Below, piece after piece: positions 45,105-56,800 of a stretch of 64,000 nucleotides of DNA. Source of the DNA: Thiosulfatimonas sediminis (lineage in GTDB: Bacteria > Pseudomonadota > Gammaproteobacteria > Thiomicrospirales > Thiomicrospiraceae); assembly GCF_011398355.1 (NCBI RefSeq), contig NZ_AP021889.1, positions 1,054,001-1,118,000 on the forward strand, in the 5' to 3' direction. The notes beneath the pieces are model-generated. The model did not search any database and was not told the DNA's origin. It saw only the letters and a list, made by a program, of their open reading frames with translations. The stretch's first letter is position 1, and each line of letters opens with the position of its first letter. A program made the position numbers and the translations under genes.

Positions 45105-46658
45105 TCACCGATTGCTAGGTTGCCAATTGTGCGGTAGGAGTTGGTCGATTTGACTGGCTTTATGGGTGGGTAAGCGTTCAAGCACCTCTTTGAGATAGGC
45201 GTAAGGATCCAGACCATTGTTTTTAGCTGATTGAATCAAGCTCATAATATTCGCCGCACGTTGACCACTGCGTAGACTGCCGGCAAACAGCCAGTTCTTG
45301 CGACCTAACGCCCAAGGTCGGATTTGATTTTCCACCCAGTTATTATCGATGGGCAGGCGGCCATCTCCGAGGTATCGGCTTAAGGCATCCCAACGTTTCA
45401 GGCTATAGTGAATCGCTTTTTCCGTTGCCCCACCTTTGGGCACTTTTTCTCGATGGACCTGCAGCCATTTGAGCAGCAGGTCCATAATCGGTTTGGATTT
45501 TTGCTGTCGAATGGTCTGTCGTTCCTCTGGGGCTAAGGGTTGAATCTCTTTTTCAATGGCGTAAAGTTGCCCCATTAGTTCAATGGCTTGAATGGCAATC
45601 GTGCTTTTGCCGCTTTCATGCAGTTCCACGAACTTACGACGGGCATGCGCCATACAGCCCACTTCGCTCACGCCTTGTTTAAAACTGGCTTTGTACCCAG
45701 GATAGTCATCACACACCAACAATCCTTTCCAATCCTGCAGCACTTCTCGTGCAAACTTGCCGTTTCGTCCTTCACTAAAGTGGTAATACACCGCCTTATG
45801 TTGTGCATTGGCTGGATTGGTGTAGGCCCACAGATAGGCTTTATGGGTTTTCTTATTCCCCGGCTTGAGCATGGGCACTGGGGTTTCATCGGCGTGCAAG
45901 ACCGGTTGCGTCAGCAAAAAGTCTTTGAGTGCTTGAGCCACCGGTTCAAGTTGAACACCACAGACGCCGACCCATTCGGCTAAAGTGGAACTGGGTAATT
46001 TAACACCGGCCCGTTCAAAGATCTGAGCTTGACGATACAGCGGTAAGTGATCAGCGTATTTGGCGATGAGCAGATGTGCGAGTAACCCAGAGGTGGGCAG
46101 ACCTTTGTCAATGATTTGTGGGGGCATCGGTTTTTGAATCAGAGTTTCACAGGCATCGCACGCCCATTTGGAGCGAATATGACGTTCCACTTGAAACGTC
46201 CCGGGCAGATAATCCAGCTTCTCACTGACGTCTTCACCAATATGGCGTAATTGACAGCCACATGAACAAGTGGTGGATTCGGGATCATGACGGATGTCAA
46301 GACGAGGTAGGTTTTCGGGTAGCGGCTGACGCTTAGGTTTTTTCTTTGGTTGCGCTGTGTCGGTTTTGTCTTTGAGAGATTCCAGTTCCGATTCAATCGC
46401 CGCAATGTCGGCATCGGTCACTTCATCCAACAGTGTCATCTGTAAGGCGCTGATCTGTTCACTTTTGTGTGAGAATTTTAAACGTCTCAGATACGCCAAC
46501 TCATAGGTGAGTTGATCGATTTTAAGCTCTTTTTGTTGCAGCGCTTTGGTATTGGCCGCAATGCGTTGGTCTTTTTCTTCAACCTGAACCAACAACTGCG
46601 CTGCCAGTGTCCGTAACTGGTGTGCAGAGAGTTGATTGAGGTTTAGCAGCGTTTTCAT
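45105..46658 (-). CDS. tnpC: IS66 transposase TnpC (copy A1)
   Basis: A 517-residue DDE transposase. An N-terminal leucine-zipper-like coiled coil (about 15-60), a zinc-binding segment (CSCGCQLRHIG and WACDACE), and the catalytic core with LHADETPVPML, LVCDDYPGYK and NWVENQIRPWALGRKNWLF supply the D, D and E. The start ATG 46658 is 17 bases after the tnpB stop, so translation is probably coupled; the frame is open further upstream inside tnpB but without a start signal. Confidence 0.95.
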   Translation of the reverse strand: MKTLLNLNQLSAHQLRTLAAQLLVQVEEKDQRIAANTKALQQKELKIDQLTYELAYLRRLKFSHKSEQISALQMTLLDEVTDADIAAIESELESLKDKTDTAQPKKKPKRQPLPENLPRLDIRHDPESTTCSCGCQLRHIGEDVSEKLDYLPGTFQVERHIRSKWACDACETLIQKPMPPQIIDKGLPTSGLLAHLLIAKYADHLPLYRQAQIFERAGVKLPSSTLAEWVGVCGVQLEPVAQALKDFLLTQPVLHADETPVPMLKPGNKKTHKAYLWAYTNPANAQHKAVYYHFSEGRNGKFAREVLQDWKGLLVCDDYPGYKASFKQGVSEVGCMAHARRKFVELHESGKSTIAIQAIELMGQLYAIEKEIQPLAPEERQTIRQQKSKPIMDLLLKWLQVHREKVPKGGATEKAIHYSLKRWDALSRYLGDGRLPIDNNWVENQIRPWALGRKNWLFAGSLRSGQRAANIMSLIQSAKNNGLDPYAYLKEVLERLPTHKASQIDQLLPHNWQPSNR

Positions 46659-46675
46659 GCCGCGGATTATAAAGA

Positions 46676-47005
46676 CTAACTCAGAGCAAGGGAAGTCTCG
46701 AGTCGTTGCCAAGGCAAGCCTTGCACCAGTGCCAGACATTGTTCAGGGGAGAGTGTCACGGATTCGCCCCGCCACCGTTCAGCCCAATGGAATTTTCCTT
46801 GATTCAAACGCCGAGCACACAGCCAGATACCAAGGCCATCATGAACCAAGACTTTCATTCGATTGCCTCGCTTATTAGCAAACAGATACGCATGATGAGG
46901 CTTGGCTTCACCAAACACGGCAATCACTCGAGCTAATGCGGTATCGGGTCCGGCACGCATATCCAAAGGTTCAGTCGCCAGCCAATAATGATCAATGCGA
47001 ATCAT
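46676..47005 (-). CDS. tnpB: IS66 accessory protein TnpB (copy A1)
   Basis: A 109-residue protein of the IS66 Orf2 family, with DMRAGPDTALARVIAVFG, PHHAYLFANKRGNRMKVL and the WLCARRLNQGKF segment. It is required with TnpA for IS66 transposition, but its biochemical role is not settled. It overlaps tnpA by four bases (atga). Confidence 0.95.
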   Translation of the reverse strand: MIRIDHYWLATEPLDMRAGPDTALARVIAVFGEAKPHHAYLFANKRGNRMKVLVHDGLGIWLCARRLNQGKFHWAERWRGESVTLSPEQCLALVQGLPWQRLETSLALS

Positions 47006-47352
47006 GACTGCACCGACTTGACAAAGGCGCTTAATTTGGCCAATTCTGTGACGGGCCAGTGCACAGCAATCTTGCCTTGAGGTGCAGGCAGTTCGACCAA
47101 GAGCACATGAGGAGGTGATGGCGGCAGATCGTTCAAGACAAGCGGAATAAATGCCGCTTGAGAGGAAGCTGTCTTTTTAAGCTGACGCTTCCAGTTTTGT
47201 ATTTGATTGGCGTTGATGCCGTAGTCCCGAGCGACTTGTGCAATCGAGGTGTTAGGGTCCTCGCAAGCGGACAAAACTTGCTGTTTGAATTCCCGTGAGT
47301 AGCGACGGCGAATCTTTTTGACTGTGGGAAGCGTTGATAGAGAGTCTGTCAT
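47002..47352 (-). CDS. tnpA: IS66 accessory protein TnpA (copy A1)
   Basis: A 116-residue protein with an N-terminal helix-turn-helix of the transposase-8 type (YSREFKQQVLSACEDP then IAQVARDYGINANQIQNW), probably binding the element ends. ATG 47352 is chosen; the frame can be read back to a GTG at 47382, but that lies in the hairpin before the gene. Confidence 0.92.
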   Translation of the reverse strand: MTDSLSTLPTVKKIRRRYSREFKQQVLSACEDPNTSIAQVARDYGINANQIQNWKRQLKKTASSQAAFIPLVLNDLPPSPPHVLLVELPAPQGKIAVHWPVTELAKLSAFVKSVQS

Positions 47353-47358
47353 AATAAG

Positions 47359-47382
47359 TGCCCATTTAGAATACGTGGGCAC
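47359..47382 (-). promoter_or_regulatory. Hairpin before tnpA of IS66 copy A1
   Basis: gtgccca (47359-47365) and tgggcac (47376-47382) form a 7-bp stem directly before the tnpA start, and the same structure is present in copy A2 (63483-63506). It may lower tnpA translation or read-through transcription entering the element. Confidence 0.4.
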
Positions 47383-47435
47383 CTAATTATTCACAGATAA
47401 GTGTGGAGGGTAAGAGGTGTTTACCGGATAGTTAC

Positions 47436-47806
47436 TGCTAGCCTCACTCGTAGCGGCTTTGAATCATTCGAGGGCGCTGTGCTGCTTGTTTTGTCAGGCA
47501 TAGACATGACGGCAAACGATCGCAATGCACAGTCAAACTGTTCTGTGCCTGAAGCCATTCGAACTTACTCTGTGTCTGCTTAAGGTTGATGGTGTTTTGA
47601 CGATTACTTAATTTGTAAGTATTTGGTTCGAAAATTTGTTAATAGGGTAAATTTTCCCCTCTCTTTAATAGTGGAATTCTATTGATTGTGTTGGTGTGAT
47701 AGAAACAAAAAAAATATGCTAGTACTAAAGTCTGTGTTTTTTTTAAAGTAAAAAGCGTCTAATGTAGTTAAGCATAACTACTTATTATATTTAGAGGGTT
47801 TTTACC
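47436..47806 (+). promoter_or_regulatory. Upstream region of the giant adhesin
   Basis: 371 bases between the IS66 right end and the adhesin ATG. No gene is supported. An inverted repeat gtagtta-agca-taactac (47764-47781) lies 25 bases before the start codon and could be an operator. The leader ends with agagggttttt, an evident ribosome binding site. The IS insertion leaves this proximal region intact. Confidence 0.4.
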
Positions 47807-50800
47807 ATGTCTAATTCAATCGCCACCATCTTAAATGTTCAAAATTCTGTTTTGGTATACGACCAAGCAGGTAACCCAAAAATCGTCGAAGTCGCAGATT
47901 TATTAGCGACAGGTGATACCATTCAGACTGGCGCTGATGGTTCAATCAGACTGCGATTAGAGGGTGGTCAAGAGGTAACGATTGGAGCAAACCAGACGCT
48001 TGTACTGACTTCTAATATGTTGGAAGATGGCGCTAAGACTGAGCAAGATAGCGCAGTAAGACCGCAATCGCTAGAAGATGTTCTTGCTGAAATTGAAAAT
48101 CCAGAGGGTGGTGATTTACTGGATAATTTAGAAGCAACAGCTGCGGGTGGTGCAGCTGATGCAGGTGGGGCTATGTCCTTGACGATTTACAGCATTTCAG
48201 AATCTCAAGACGCCCAATATCAGGAAGAAGGTGGGGTTCCGCAAGTTGCTCGTATTGTCGAAACAACAGATCCGGTAACCTTCGAAGGCGATGCATTTGC
48301 GGCTCAAGATGCTCTTGTGACTGAAGAAGGTCTTTTACTCGCCAATACCCCACCTGTTGCTAACAATGATTTACTTGTCACAGAGGAAGATCAACCTCTT
48401 ACTTTTACAGATGAGCAATTGTTAGCTAACGATATTGATGCCGACGGCGACGACTTAACGGTTATCGGCATCACCCAGCCTGTAAATGGTCAATTAGTTG
48501 ATAATGGTGATGGCACTTATACCTATACCCCTGACGAAAATTATAACGGTGATGACTCATTCTCATATACCGTGACTGATGGCAACGGAAATACTTCAGA
48601 AGCAACGGTTGGAATTACCGTTAACCCAGTGAATGACGCCACCGCCATCAATCCAGACACTGCGGTGACCAATGAAGACACACCAGTCGTGATTGATGTA
48701 TTGGCCAACGACACCGACATTGACGGCCCGGTCTCACCGGTTGCCAGTGTGACTAATGGCGCCAACGGTACGGTTGCGATCAACGCTGATGGTACCTTGA
48801 CCTATACGCCCAATGCCGACTTCAACGGCAGTGACCAATTCACCTACACCAACGAAGAAGGCAATACGGCAAGCGTTACCGTGACGGTCAACCCAATCAA
48901 TGACGCCACAGTCATCAATCCAGACACTGCGGTCACCAATGAAGACACACCAGTTGTGATTGATGTATTGGCCAACGACACCGACATTGACGGCCCGGTC
49001 TCACCGGTTGCCAGTGTCACCAACGGTGCCAACGGTACGGTTGCGATCAACGCTGATGGTACCGTGACTTATACGCCTAATGCCGACTTCAACGGCAGTG
49101 ACCAATTCACCTACACCAACGAAGAAGGCAATAGCGCCACGGTCTCGGTGACCGTCAACCCAATCAATGACGCCACAGCCATCAATCCAGACACTGCGGT
49201 CACCAATGAAGACACACCAGTCGTGATTGATGTATTGGCCAACGACACCGACATTGACGGCCCGGTCTCACCGGTTGCCAGTGTGACTAATGGCGCCAAC
49301 GGTACGGTTGCGATCAACGCTGATGGTACCTTGACCTATACGCCCAATGCCGACTTCAACGGCAGTGACCAATTCACCTACACCAACGAAGAAGGCAATA
49401 GCGCCACGGTCTCGGTGACCGTCAACCCAATCAATGACGCCACAGCCATCAATCCAGACACTGCGGTCACCAATGAAGACACACCAGTCGTGATTGATGT
49501 ATTGGCCAACGACACCGACATTGACGGTCCGGTCTCACCGGTTGCCAGTGTCACCAACGGTGCCAACGGTACGGTTGCGATCAACGCTGATGGTACCGTG
49601 ACCTATACGCCCAATGCCGACTTCAACGGCAGTGACCAATTCACCTACACCAACGAAGAAGGCAATAGCGCCACGGTCTCGGTGACCGTCAACCCAATCA
49701 ATGACGCCACCGCCATCAATCCAGACACTGTGGTCACCAATGAAGACACCCCAGTCGTGATTGATGTGCTTGCAAACGATACAGACATTGACGGTCCGGT
49801 CTCACCGGTTGCCAGTGTGACTAATGGCGCCAACGGTACGGTTGCGATCAACGCTGATGGTACCGTGACTTATACGCCCAATGCGGACTTTAACGGCAGT
49901 GATCAATTCACCTACACCAATGAAGAAGGCAATAGCGCCACGGTCTCGGTGACCGTCAACCCAATCAATGACGCCACAGCCATCAATCCAGACACTGCGG
50001 TGACCAATGAAGACACCTCAGTCGTGATTGATGTATTGGCTAACGACACCGACATTGACGGTCCGGTCTCACCGGTTGCCAGTGTGACTAATGGCGCCAA
50101 CGGTACGGTTGCGATCAACGCTGATGGTACCGTGACTTATACGCCCAATGCGGACTTTAACGGCAGTGATCAATTCACCTACACCAACGAAGAAGGCAAT
50201 AGCGCCACGGTCTCGGTGACCGTCAACCCAATCAATGACGCCACCGCCATCAATCCAGACACTGCGGTCACCAATGAAGACACCCCAGTCGTGATTGATG
50301 TATTGGCCAACGACACCGACATTGACGGTCCGGTCTCACCGGTTGCCAGTGTGACTAATGGCGCCAACGGTACGGTTGCGATCAACGCTGATGGTACCGT
50401 GACTTATACACCCAATGTCGACTTTAACGGCAGTGACCAATTCACCTACACCAATGAAGAAGGCAATAGCGCCACGGTCTCGGTGACCGTCAACCCAATC
50501 AATGACGCCACAGTCATCAATCCAGACACTGCGGTCACCAATGAAGACACCCCAGTCGTGATTGATGTGCTTGCAAACGATACAGACATTGACGGTCCGG
50601 TCTCACCGGTTGCCAGTGTCACCAACGGTGCCAACGGTACGGTTGCGATCAACGCTGATGGTACCGTGACTTATACGCCTAATGCCGACTTCAACGGCAG
50701 TGACCAATTCACCTACACCAACGAAGAAGGCAATAGCGCCACGGTCTCGGTGACCGTCAACCCAATCAATGACGCCACAGCCATCAATCCAGACACTGCG

Positions 50801-53800
50801 GTCACCAATGAAGACACACCAGTCGTGATTGATGTATTGGCCAACGACACCGACATTGACGGCCCGGTCTCACCGGTTGCCAGTGTGACTAATGGCGCCA
50901 ACGGTACGGTTGCGATCAACGCTGATGGTACCGTGACTTATACGCCCAATGCGGACTTCAATGGCAGTGATCAATTCACTTACACCAACGAAGAAGGTAA
51001 TACGACGACAGTCGATGTCAGAGTTAATCCTGTTAATGATTCTCCAGAAAGCACCGAAATTAGTGATCAAACCAACCTCGACTCAGAAAGCGTCAATCTA
51101 GACGTATCCGGCAACTTCAGTGACGCCGATGGCGACACCTTGACGTACAGTGCCAGTGGGCTACCGGAAGGGTTAAGCATCAACAGCAGTACCGGTGTGA
51201 TCAGTGGCACGATTGCCAGTGACGCCTCGGATGCAACGGATGACAACAACAACACCCAAGCCTACAGCGTGACTGTCACGGCCAGTGATGGCAGTGCTCC
51301 GGTTGCCAGTGAAACTTTCACTTGGACGGTGAATAACACCATTCCTGAATTTATATCAGGCAGTGATACGGCTGAAACTGCATCGAATGTAGATGTTTAC
51401 GAGTTCAGTGCCGATGAAGGTACGACCTCCGGTACAGTGGTTGGAACGGTCACAGCCAGTGATGCCGACAGTGATGCCAATAAAGTCTATAGCATAGAAG
51501 GTGGTAACGAAGCAGGTCTGTTCAGCATTAATGCCAGCACTGGTCAAATCAGTGTGACGCAAGACATTGACGATGCCGAATTGGGTGAGTACAGCTTAAC
51601 GGTTAAAGTCGACGACCTCGAAGGCGGGACTGACACTGCGACGGTCAATATCCGTCTGGATAATGTTGACGACAATCCAGAAAGCACCGAAATTAGTGAT
51701 CAAACCAACCTCGACTCAGAAAGCGTCAATCTAGACGTATCCGGCAACTTCAGTGACGCCGATGGCGACACCTTGACGTACAGTGCCAGTGGGCTACCGG
51801 AAGGGTTAAGCATCAACAGCAGTACCGGTGTGATCAGTGGCACGATTGCCAGTGACGCCTCGGATGCAACGGATGACAACAACAACACCCAAGCCTACAG
51901 CGTGACTGTCACGGCCAGTGATGGCAGTGCTCCGGTTGCCAGTGAAACTTTCACTTGGACGGTGAATAACACCATTCCTGAATTTATATCAGGCAGTGAT
52001 ACGGCTGAAACTGCATCGAATGTAGATGTTTACGAGTTCAGTGCCGATGAAGGTACGACCTCCGGTACAGTGGTTGGAACGGTCACAGCCAGTGATGCCG
52101 ACAGTGATGCCAATAAAGTCTATAGCATAGAAGGTGGTAACGAAGCCGGTCTGTTCAGCATTAATGCCAGCACTGGTCAAATCAGTGTGACGCAAGACAT
52201 TGACGATGCCGAATTGGGTGAGTACAGCTTAACGGTTAAAGTCGACGACCTCGAAGGCGGGACTGACACTGCGACGGTCAATATCCGTCTGGATAATGTT
52301 GACGACAATCCAGAAAGCACCGAAATTAGTGATCAAACCAACCTCGACTCAGAAAGCGTCAATCTAGACGTATCCGGCAACTTCAGTGACGCCGATGGCG
52401 ACACCTTGACGTACAGTGCCAGTGGGCTACCGAAAGGGTTAAGCATCAACAGCAGTACCGGTGTGATCAGTGGCACGATTGCCAGTGACGCCTCGGATGC
52501 AACGGATGACAACAACAACACCCAAGCCTACAGCGTGACTGTCACGGCCAGTGATGGCAGTGCTCCGGTTGCCAGTGAAACTTTCACTTGGACGGTGAAT
52601 AACACCATTCCTGAATTTATATCAGGCAGTGATACGGCTGAAACTGCATCGAATGTAGATGTTTACGAGTTCAGTGCCGATGAAGGTACGACCTCCGGTA
52701 CAGTGGTTGGAACGGTCACAGCCAGTGATGCCGACAGTGATGCCAATAAAGTCTATAGCATAGAAGGTGGTAACGAAGCAGGTCTGTTCAGCATTAATGC
52801 CAGCACTGGTCAAATCAGTGTGACGCAAGACATTGACGATGCCGAATTGGGTGAGTACAGCTTAACGGTTAAAGTCGACGACCTCGAAGGCGGGACTGAC
52901 ACTGCGACGGTCAATATCCGTCTGGATAATGTTGACGACAATCCAGAAAGCACCGAAATTAGTGATCAAACCAACCTCGACTCAGAAAGCGTCAATCTAG
53001 ACGTATCCGGCAACTTCAGTGACGCCGATGGCGACACCTTGACGTACAGTGCCAGTGGGCTACCGGAAGGGTTAAGCATCAACAGCAGTACCGGTGTGAT
53101 CAGTGGCACGATTGCCAGTGACGCCTCGGATGCAACGGATGACAACAACAACACCCAAGCCTACAGCGTGACTGTCACGGCCAGTGATGGCAGTGCTCCG
53201 GTTGCCAGTGAAACTTTCACTTGGACGGTGAATAACACCATTCCTGAATTTATATCAGGCAGTGATACGGCTGAAACTGCATCGAATGTAGATGTTTACG
53301 AGTTCAGTGCCGATGAAGGTACGACCTCCGGTACAGTGGTTGGAACGGTCACAGCCAGTGATGCCGACAGTGATGCCAATAAAGTCTATAGCATAGAAGG
53401 TGGTAACGAAGCAGGTCTGTTCAGCATTAATGCCAGCACTGGTCAAATCAGTGTGACGCAAGACATTGACGATGCCGAATTGGGTGAGTACAGCTTAACG
53501 GTTAAAGTCGACGACCTCGAAGGCGGGACTGACACTGCGACGGTCAATATCCGTCTGGATAATGTTGACGACAATCCAGAAAGCACCGAAATTAGTGATC
53601 AAACCAACCTCGACTCAGAAAGCGTCAATCTAGACGTATCCGGCAACTTCAGTGACGCCGATGGCGACACCTTGACGTACAGTGCCAGTGGGCTACCGGA
53701 AGGGTTAAGCATCAACAGCAGTACCGGTGTGATCAGTGGCACGATTGCCAGTGACGCCTCGGATGCAACGGATGACAACAACAACACCCAAGCCTACAGC

Positions 53801-56800
53801 GTGACTGTCACGGCCAGTGATGGCAGTGCTCCGGTTGCCAGTGAAACTTTCACTTGGACGGTGAATAACACCATTCCTGAATTTATATCAGGCAGTGATA
53901 CGGCTGAAACTGCATCGAATGTAGATGTTTACGAGTTCAGTGCCGATGAAGGTACGACCTCCGGTACAGTGGTTGGAACGGTCACAGCCAGTGATGCCGA
54001 CAGTGATGCCAATAAAGTCTATAGCATAGAAGGTGGTAACGAAGCAGGTCTGTTCAGCATTAATGCCAGCACTGGTCAAATCAGTGTGACGCAAGACATT
54101 GACGATGCCGAATTGGGTGAGTACAGCTTAACGGTTAAAGTCGACGACCTCGAAGGCGGGACTGACACTGCGACGGTCAATATCCGTCTGGATAATGTTG
54201 ACGACAATCCAGAAAGCACCGAAATTAGTGATCAAACCAACCTCGACTCAGAAAGCGTCAATCTAGACGTATCCGGCAACTTCAGTGACGCCGATGGCGA
54301 CACCTTGACGTACAGCGCCAGTGGGCTACCGAAAGGGTTAAGCATCAACAGCAGTACCGGTGTGATCAGTGGCACGATTGCCAGTGACGCCTCGGATGCA
54401 ACGGATGACAACAACAACACCCAAGCCTACAGCGTGACTGTCACGGCCAGTGATGGCAGTGCTCCGGTTGCCAGTGAAACTTTCACTTGGACGGTGAATA
54501 ACACCATTCCTGAATTTATATCAGGCAGTGATACGGCTGAAACTGCATCGAATGTAGATGTTTACGAGTTCAGTGCCGATGAAGGTACGACCTCCGGTAC
54601 AGTGGTTGGAACGGTCACAGCCAGTGATGCCGACAGTGATGCCAATAAAGTCTATAGCATAGAAGGTGGTAACGAAGCAGGTCTGTTCAGCATTAATGCC
54701 AGCACTGGTCAAATCAGTGTGACGCAAGACATTGACGATGCCGAATTGGGTGAGTACAGCTTAACGGTTAAAGTCGACGACCTCGAAGGCGGGACTGACA
54801 CTGCGACGGTCAATATCAGTCTAGACAATGTCAATGACAACCCAGTAATAGGTGAAGGTCAATTAGCGACAGTTTCTGAAGCTAATCTCGTCGATGGGTC
54901 AAGCCCTGATTCAAATGCTTTGATTGATAGCATGGGTAATTATATTTCCGTGAGTGATTCAGATGGCGGAGATGATATCTTTGTTAATGGAACAAAAGTG
55001 TACGATGCTGAGACAGGGCTTACAGGTACTTCAGTTGATACCACTAATGGTACTGGTCAACTGTTATTCACAGCTTTCTCTGGAGGAGAGCTTCAATATA
55101 CCTATACCTTGAAAGATAATGTTTTAGAGAATAATGTTGTATCACATACTGATAGTGTCACTGTTTCAACTAGTGAGTCCTCGTTTACTCCAGTTGTGAT
55201 CAATATTGCTACGATTGGAGATGATGCACCTAGTGTAACTCCAGTTAGCTTTGGTACGATTGAAGATGGCAATTCTGTTTCATCTATTTCATTAGCCCAA
55301 GTATTTGGTGCTGATGGTGGTGGTGATGTTGATTTCAACTCATCAATCAATGGAATGCCTGTTTTCAGTAATGGTGATCAGGTGTATTTCAATGGGCAAG
55401 AGTTAACGTGGTCTTTAGATTCTAATGGCGATGTGTTAACTGCTGTTACTGCAGGTAATCAAACTGCGATTACCATTACCCTTAATCAAAGCACTGGTAA
55501 CTATAGTATTGATGTTGCTGATGGTACTTTCTATCTTGCCGGCGATGAGATTACATTTGACATTGGCGGCTTAAGTGGCAGTAGTGCAGATGCTTATGCA
55601 ATCGGTACAGACGGTATTGATATTCTTATCACTTCTGCAAATTCATCGGGCGCGGTATCAACCAACACAAGTGGCGCTGGTGGTGTAGGGTATGTTGGCG
55701 CGGCTTCACAATGGGTTGATGGTTCGTCAGGTGAATCGGTAACCTTCTCATTCTATGATTCATTGGCTAGCAGTGGCCCTTTAACAGGCCAAGCTGCAAT
55801 TGATAACGCTTTAACTGATTCGAATATTGCAGGTGTTAACACTTTCTCAGTTTCTGTTAATACGCAGAGCGGTGTTGCGACAAACTTAACACTCGATTTT
55901 ATTGCTGTTGATGGTACTCAAGGAACCCTAGATGTTGCTGTCGGTTCTAATGGTCCTGGAACGCCTTATACAATCAGTGTTGATACGGCACATATTTCTT
56001 GGGATTCAGGAAGTGATCTAGCAATTGCTTCGGTTACCTTTAATGCGGATGGTGTTGACTTCCGTGTGGGTGGTGACTTCTCTCTAACTGAAATTAGTCC
56101 GTCAGATATTAACTTAAGTGTGCCTGTTGTTATTACTGATGCGGATAATGACAGTTCAGGAGGAAGTATTACCGGTACGATTACGAGTGATGGTGTGGCG
56201 GCCACTGCTATCGCAGCAGATACGGCTCCAATTGCCGTAGATGATGTAATCAGCATTGAAGAAAGTGTTAGTCAGACGGTAACGACCGGCAGTGATTTGG
56301 TGTTAATGATCGATCATTCAGCGAGTGTTAGTTCAAGTCAGATGGCGACACTAAAATCTTCTATTGAAGGCTTATTTAACAGTGGTGCGGTGCATTCGGT
56401 ATTTATTACCTCTTTTGCAAAAGATGGCACTTTCCATGATTCTGGTGAGAACGGAGGTTGGTACACTAACCTGACTGATGCAATGACTGCAATTAATTCG
56501 ATAAACACCACAGGTTCTGATAGTTACGGAACAGATTATGATGCTGCCTTAAAAACGGTTACTGATAATTTCGTCGCTCCACCATCCGGTGGCGGAAAAT
56601 TGGTTTCAATGTTTATTTCAGATGGTTCTCCAAATGAAAATAATGAAACAGGTTCAGACGGTATTATCGAATCTGACACTAACGGAGGATCTGTTGGCGA
56701 AGAGTCAGCTTGGATAAACTTCTTATCCAGCAATGGGTTTGATACCTCATTTGCTGTCGGTTATGGCGGATTATCCAATTCGGACATTGGTCATTTAGAG

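Larger units (their letters stand above)
45090..47435 (-). mobile_element. Complete IS66-family element, copy A1 (2346 bp)
   Basis: Terminal repeats gtaaccgtccggcaatcacc (left, from 45090) and gtaactatccggtaaacacc (inverted right end at 47435) flank tnpA, tnpB and tnpC, all intact on the minus strand. A perfect 8-bp target duplication tgctagcc (45082-45089 and 47436-47443) gives the exact boundaries; 8 bp is the IS66 norm. It sits between the two large adhesin genes, 371 bases before the second one. It is a close but not identical copy of the element at 61215. Confidence 0.96.

Noticed and set aside
44930-45217. Minus-strand frame running across the left end of IS66 copy A1
   Set aside because: It crosses the insertion boundary in a frame other than tnpC, so it is a chance opening.
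47401-47583. 60-codon frame spanning the IS66 right end
   Set aside because: It starts inside the terminal repeat and crosses the target duplication; no start signal or domain.
48638-54844. Regular repeats that could be mistaken for a CRISPR array
   Set aside because: Units are 267 and 633 bp, fully coding, directly adjacent and without unique spacers; they are protein-domain repeats.
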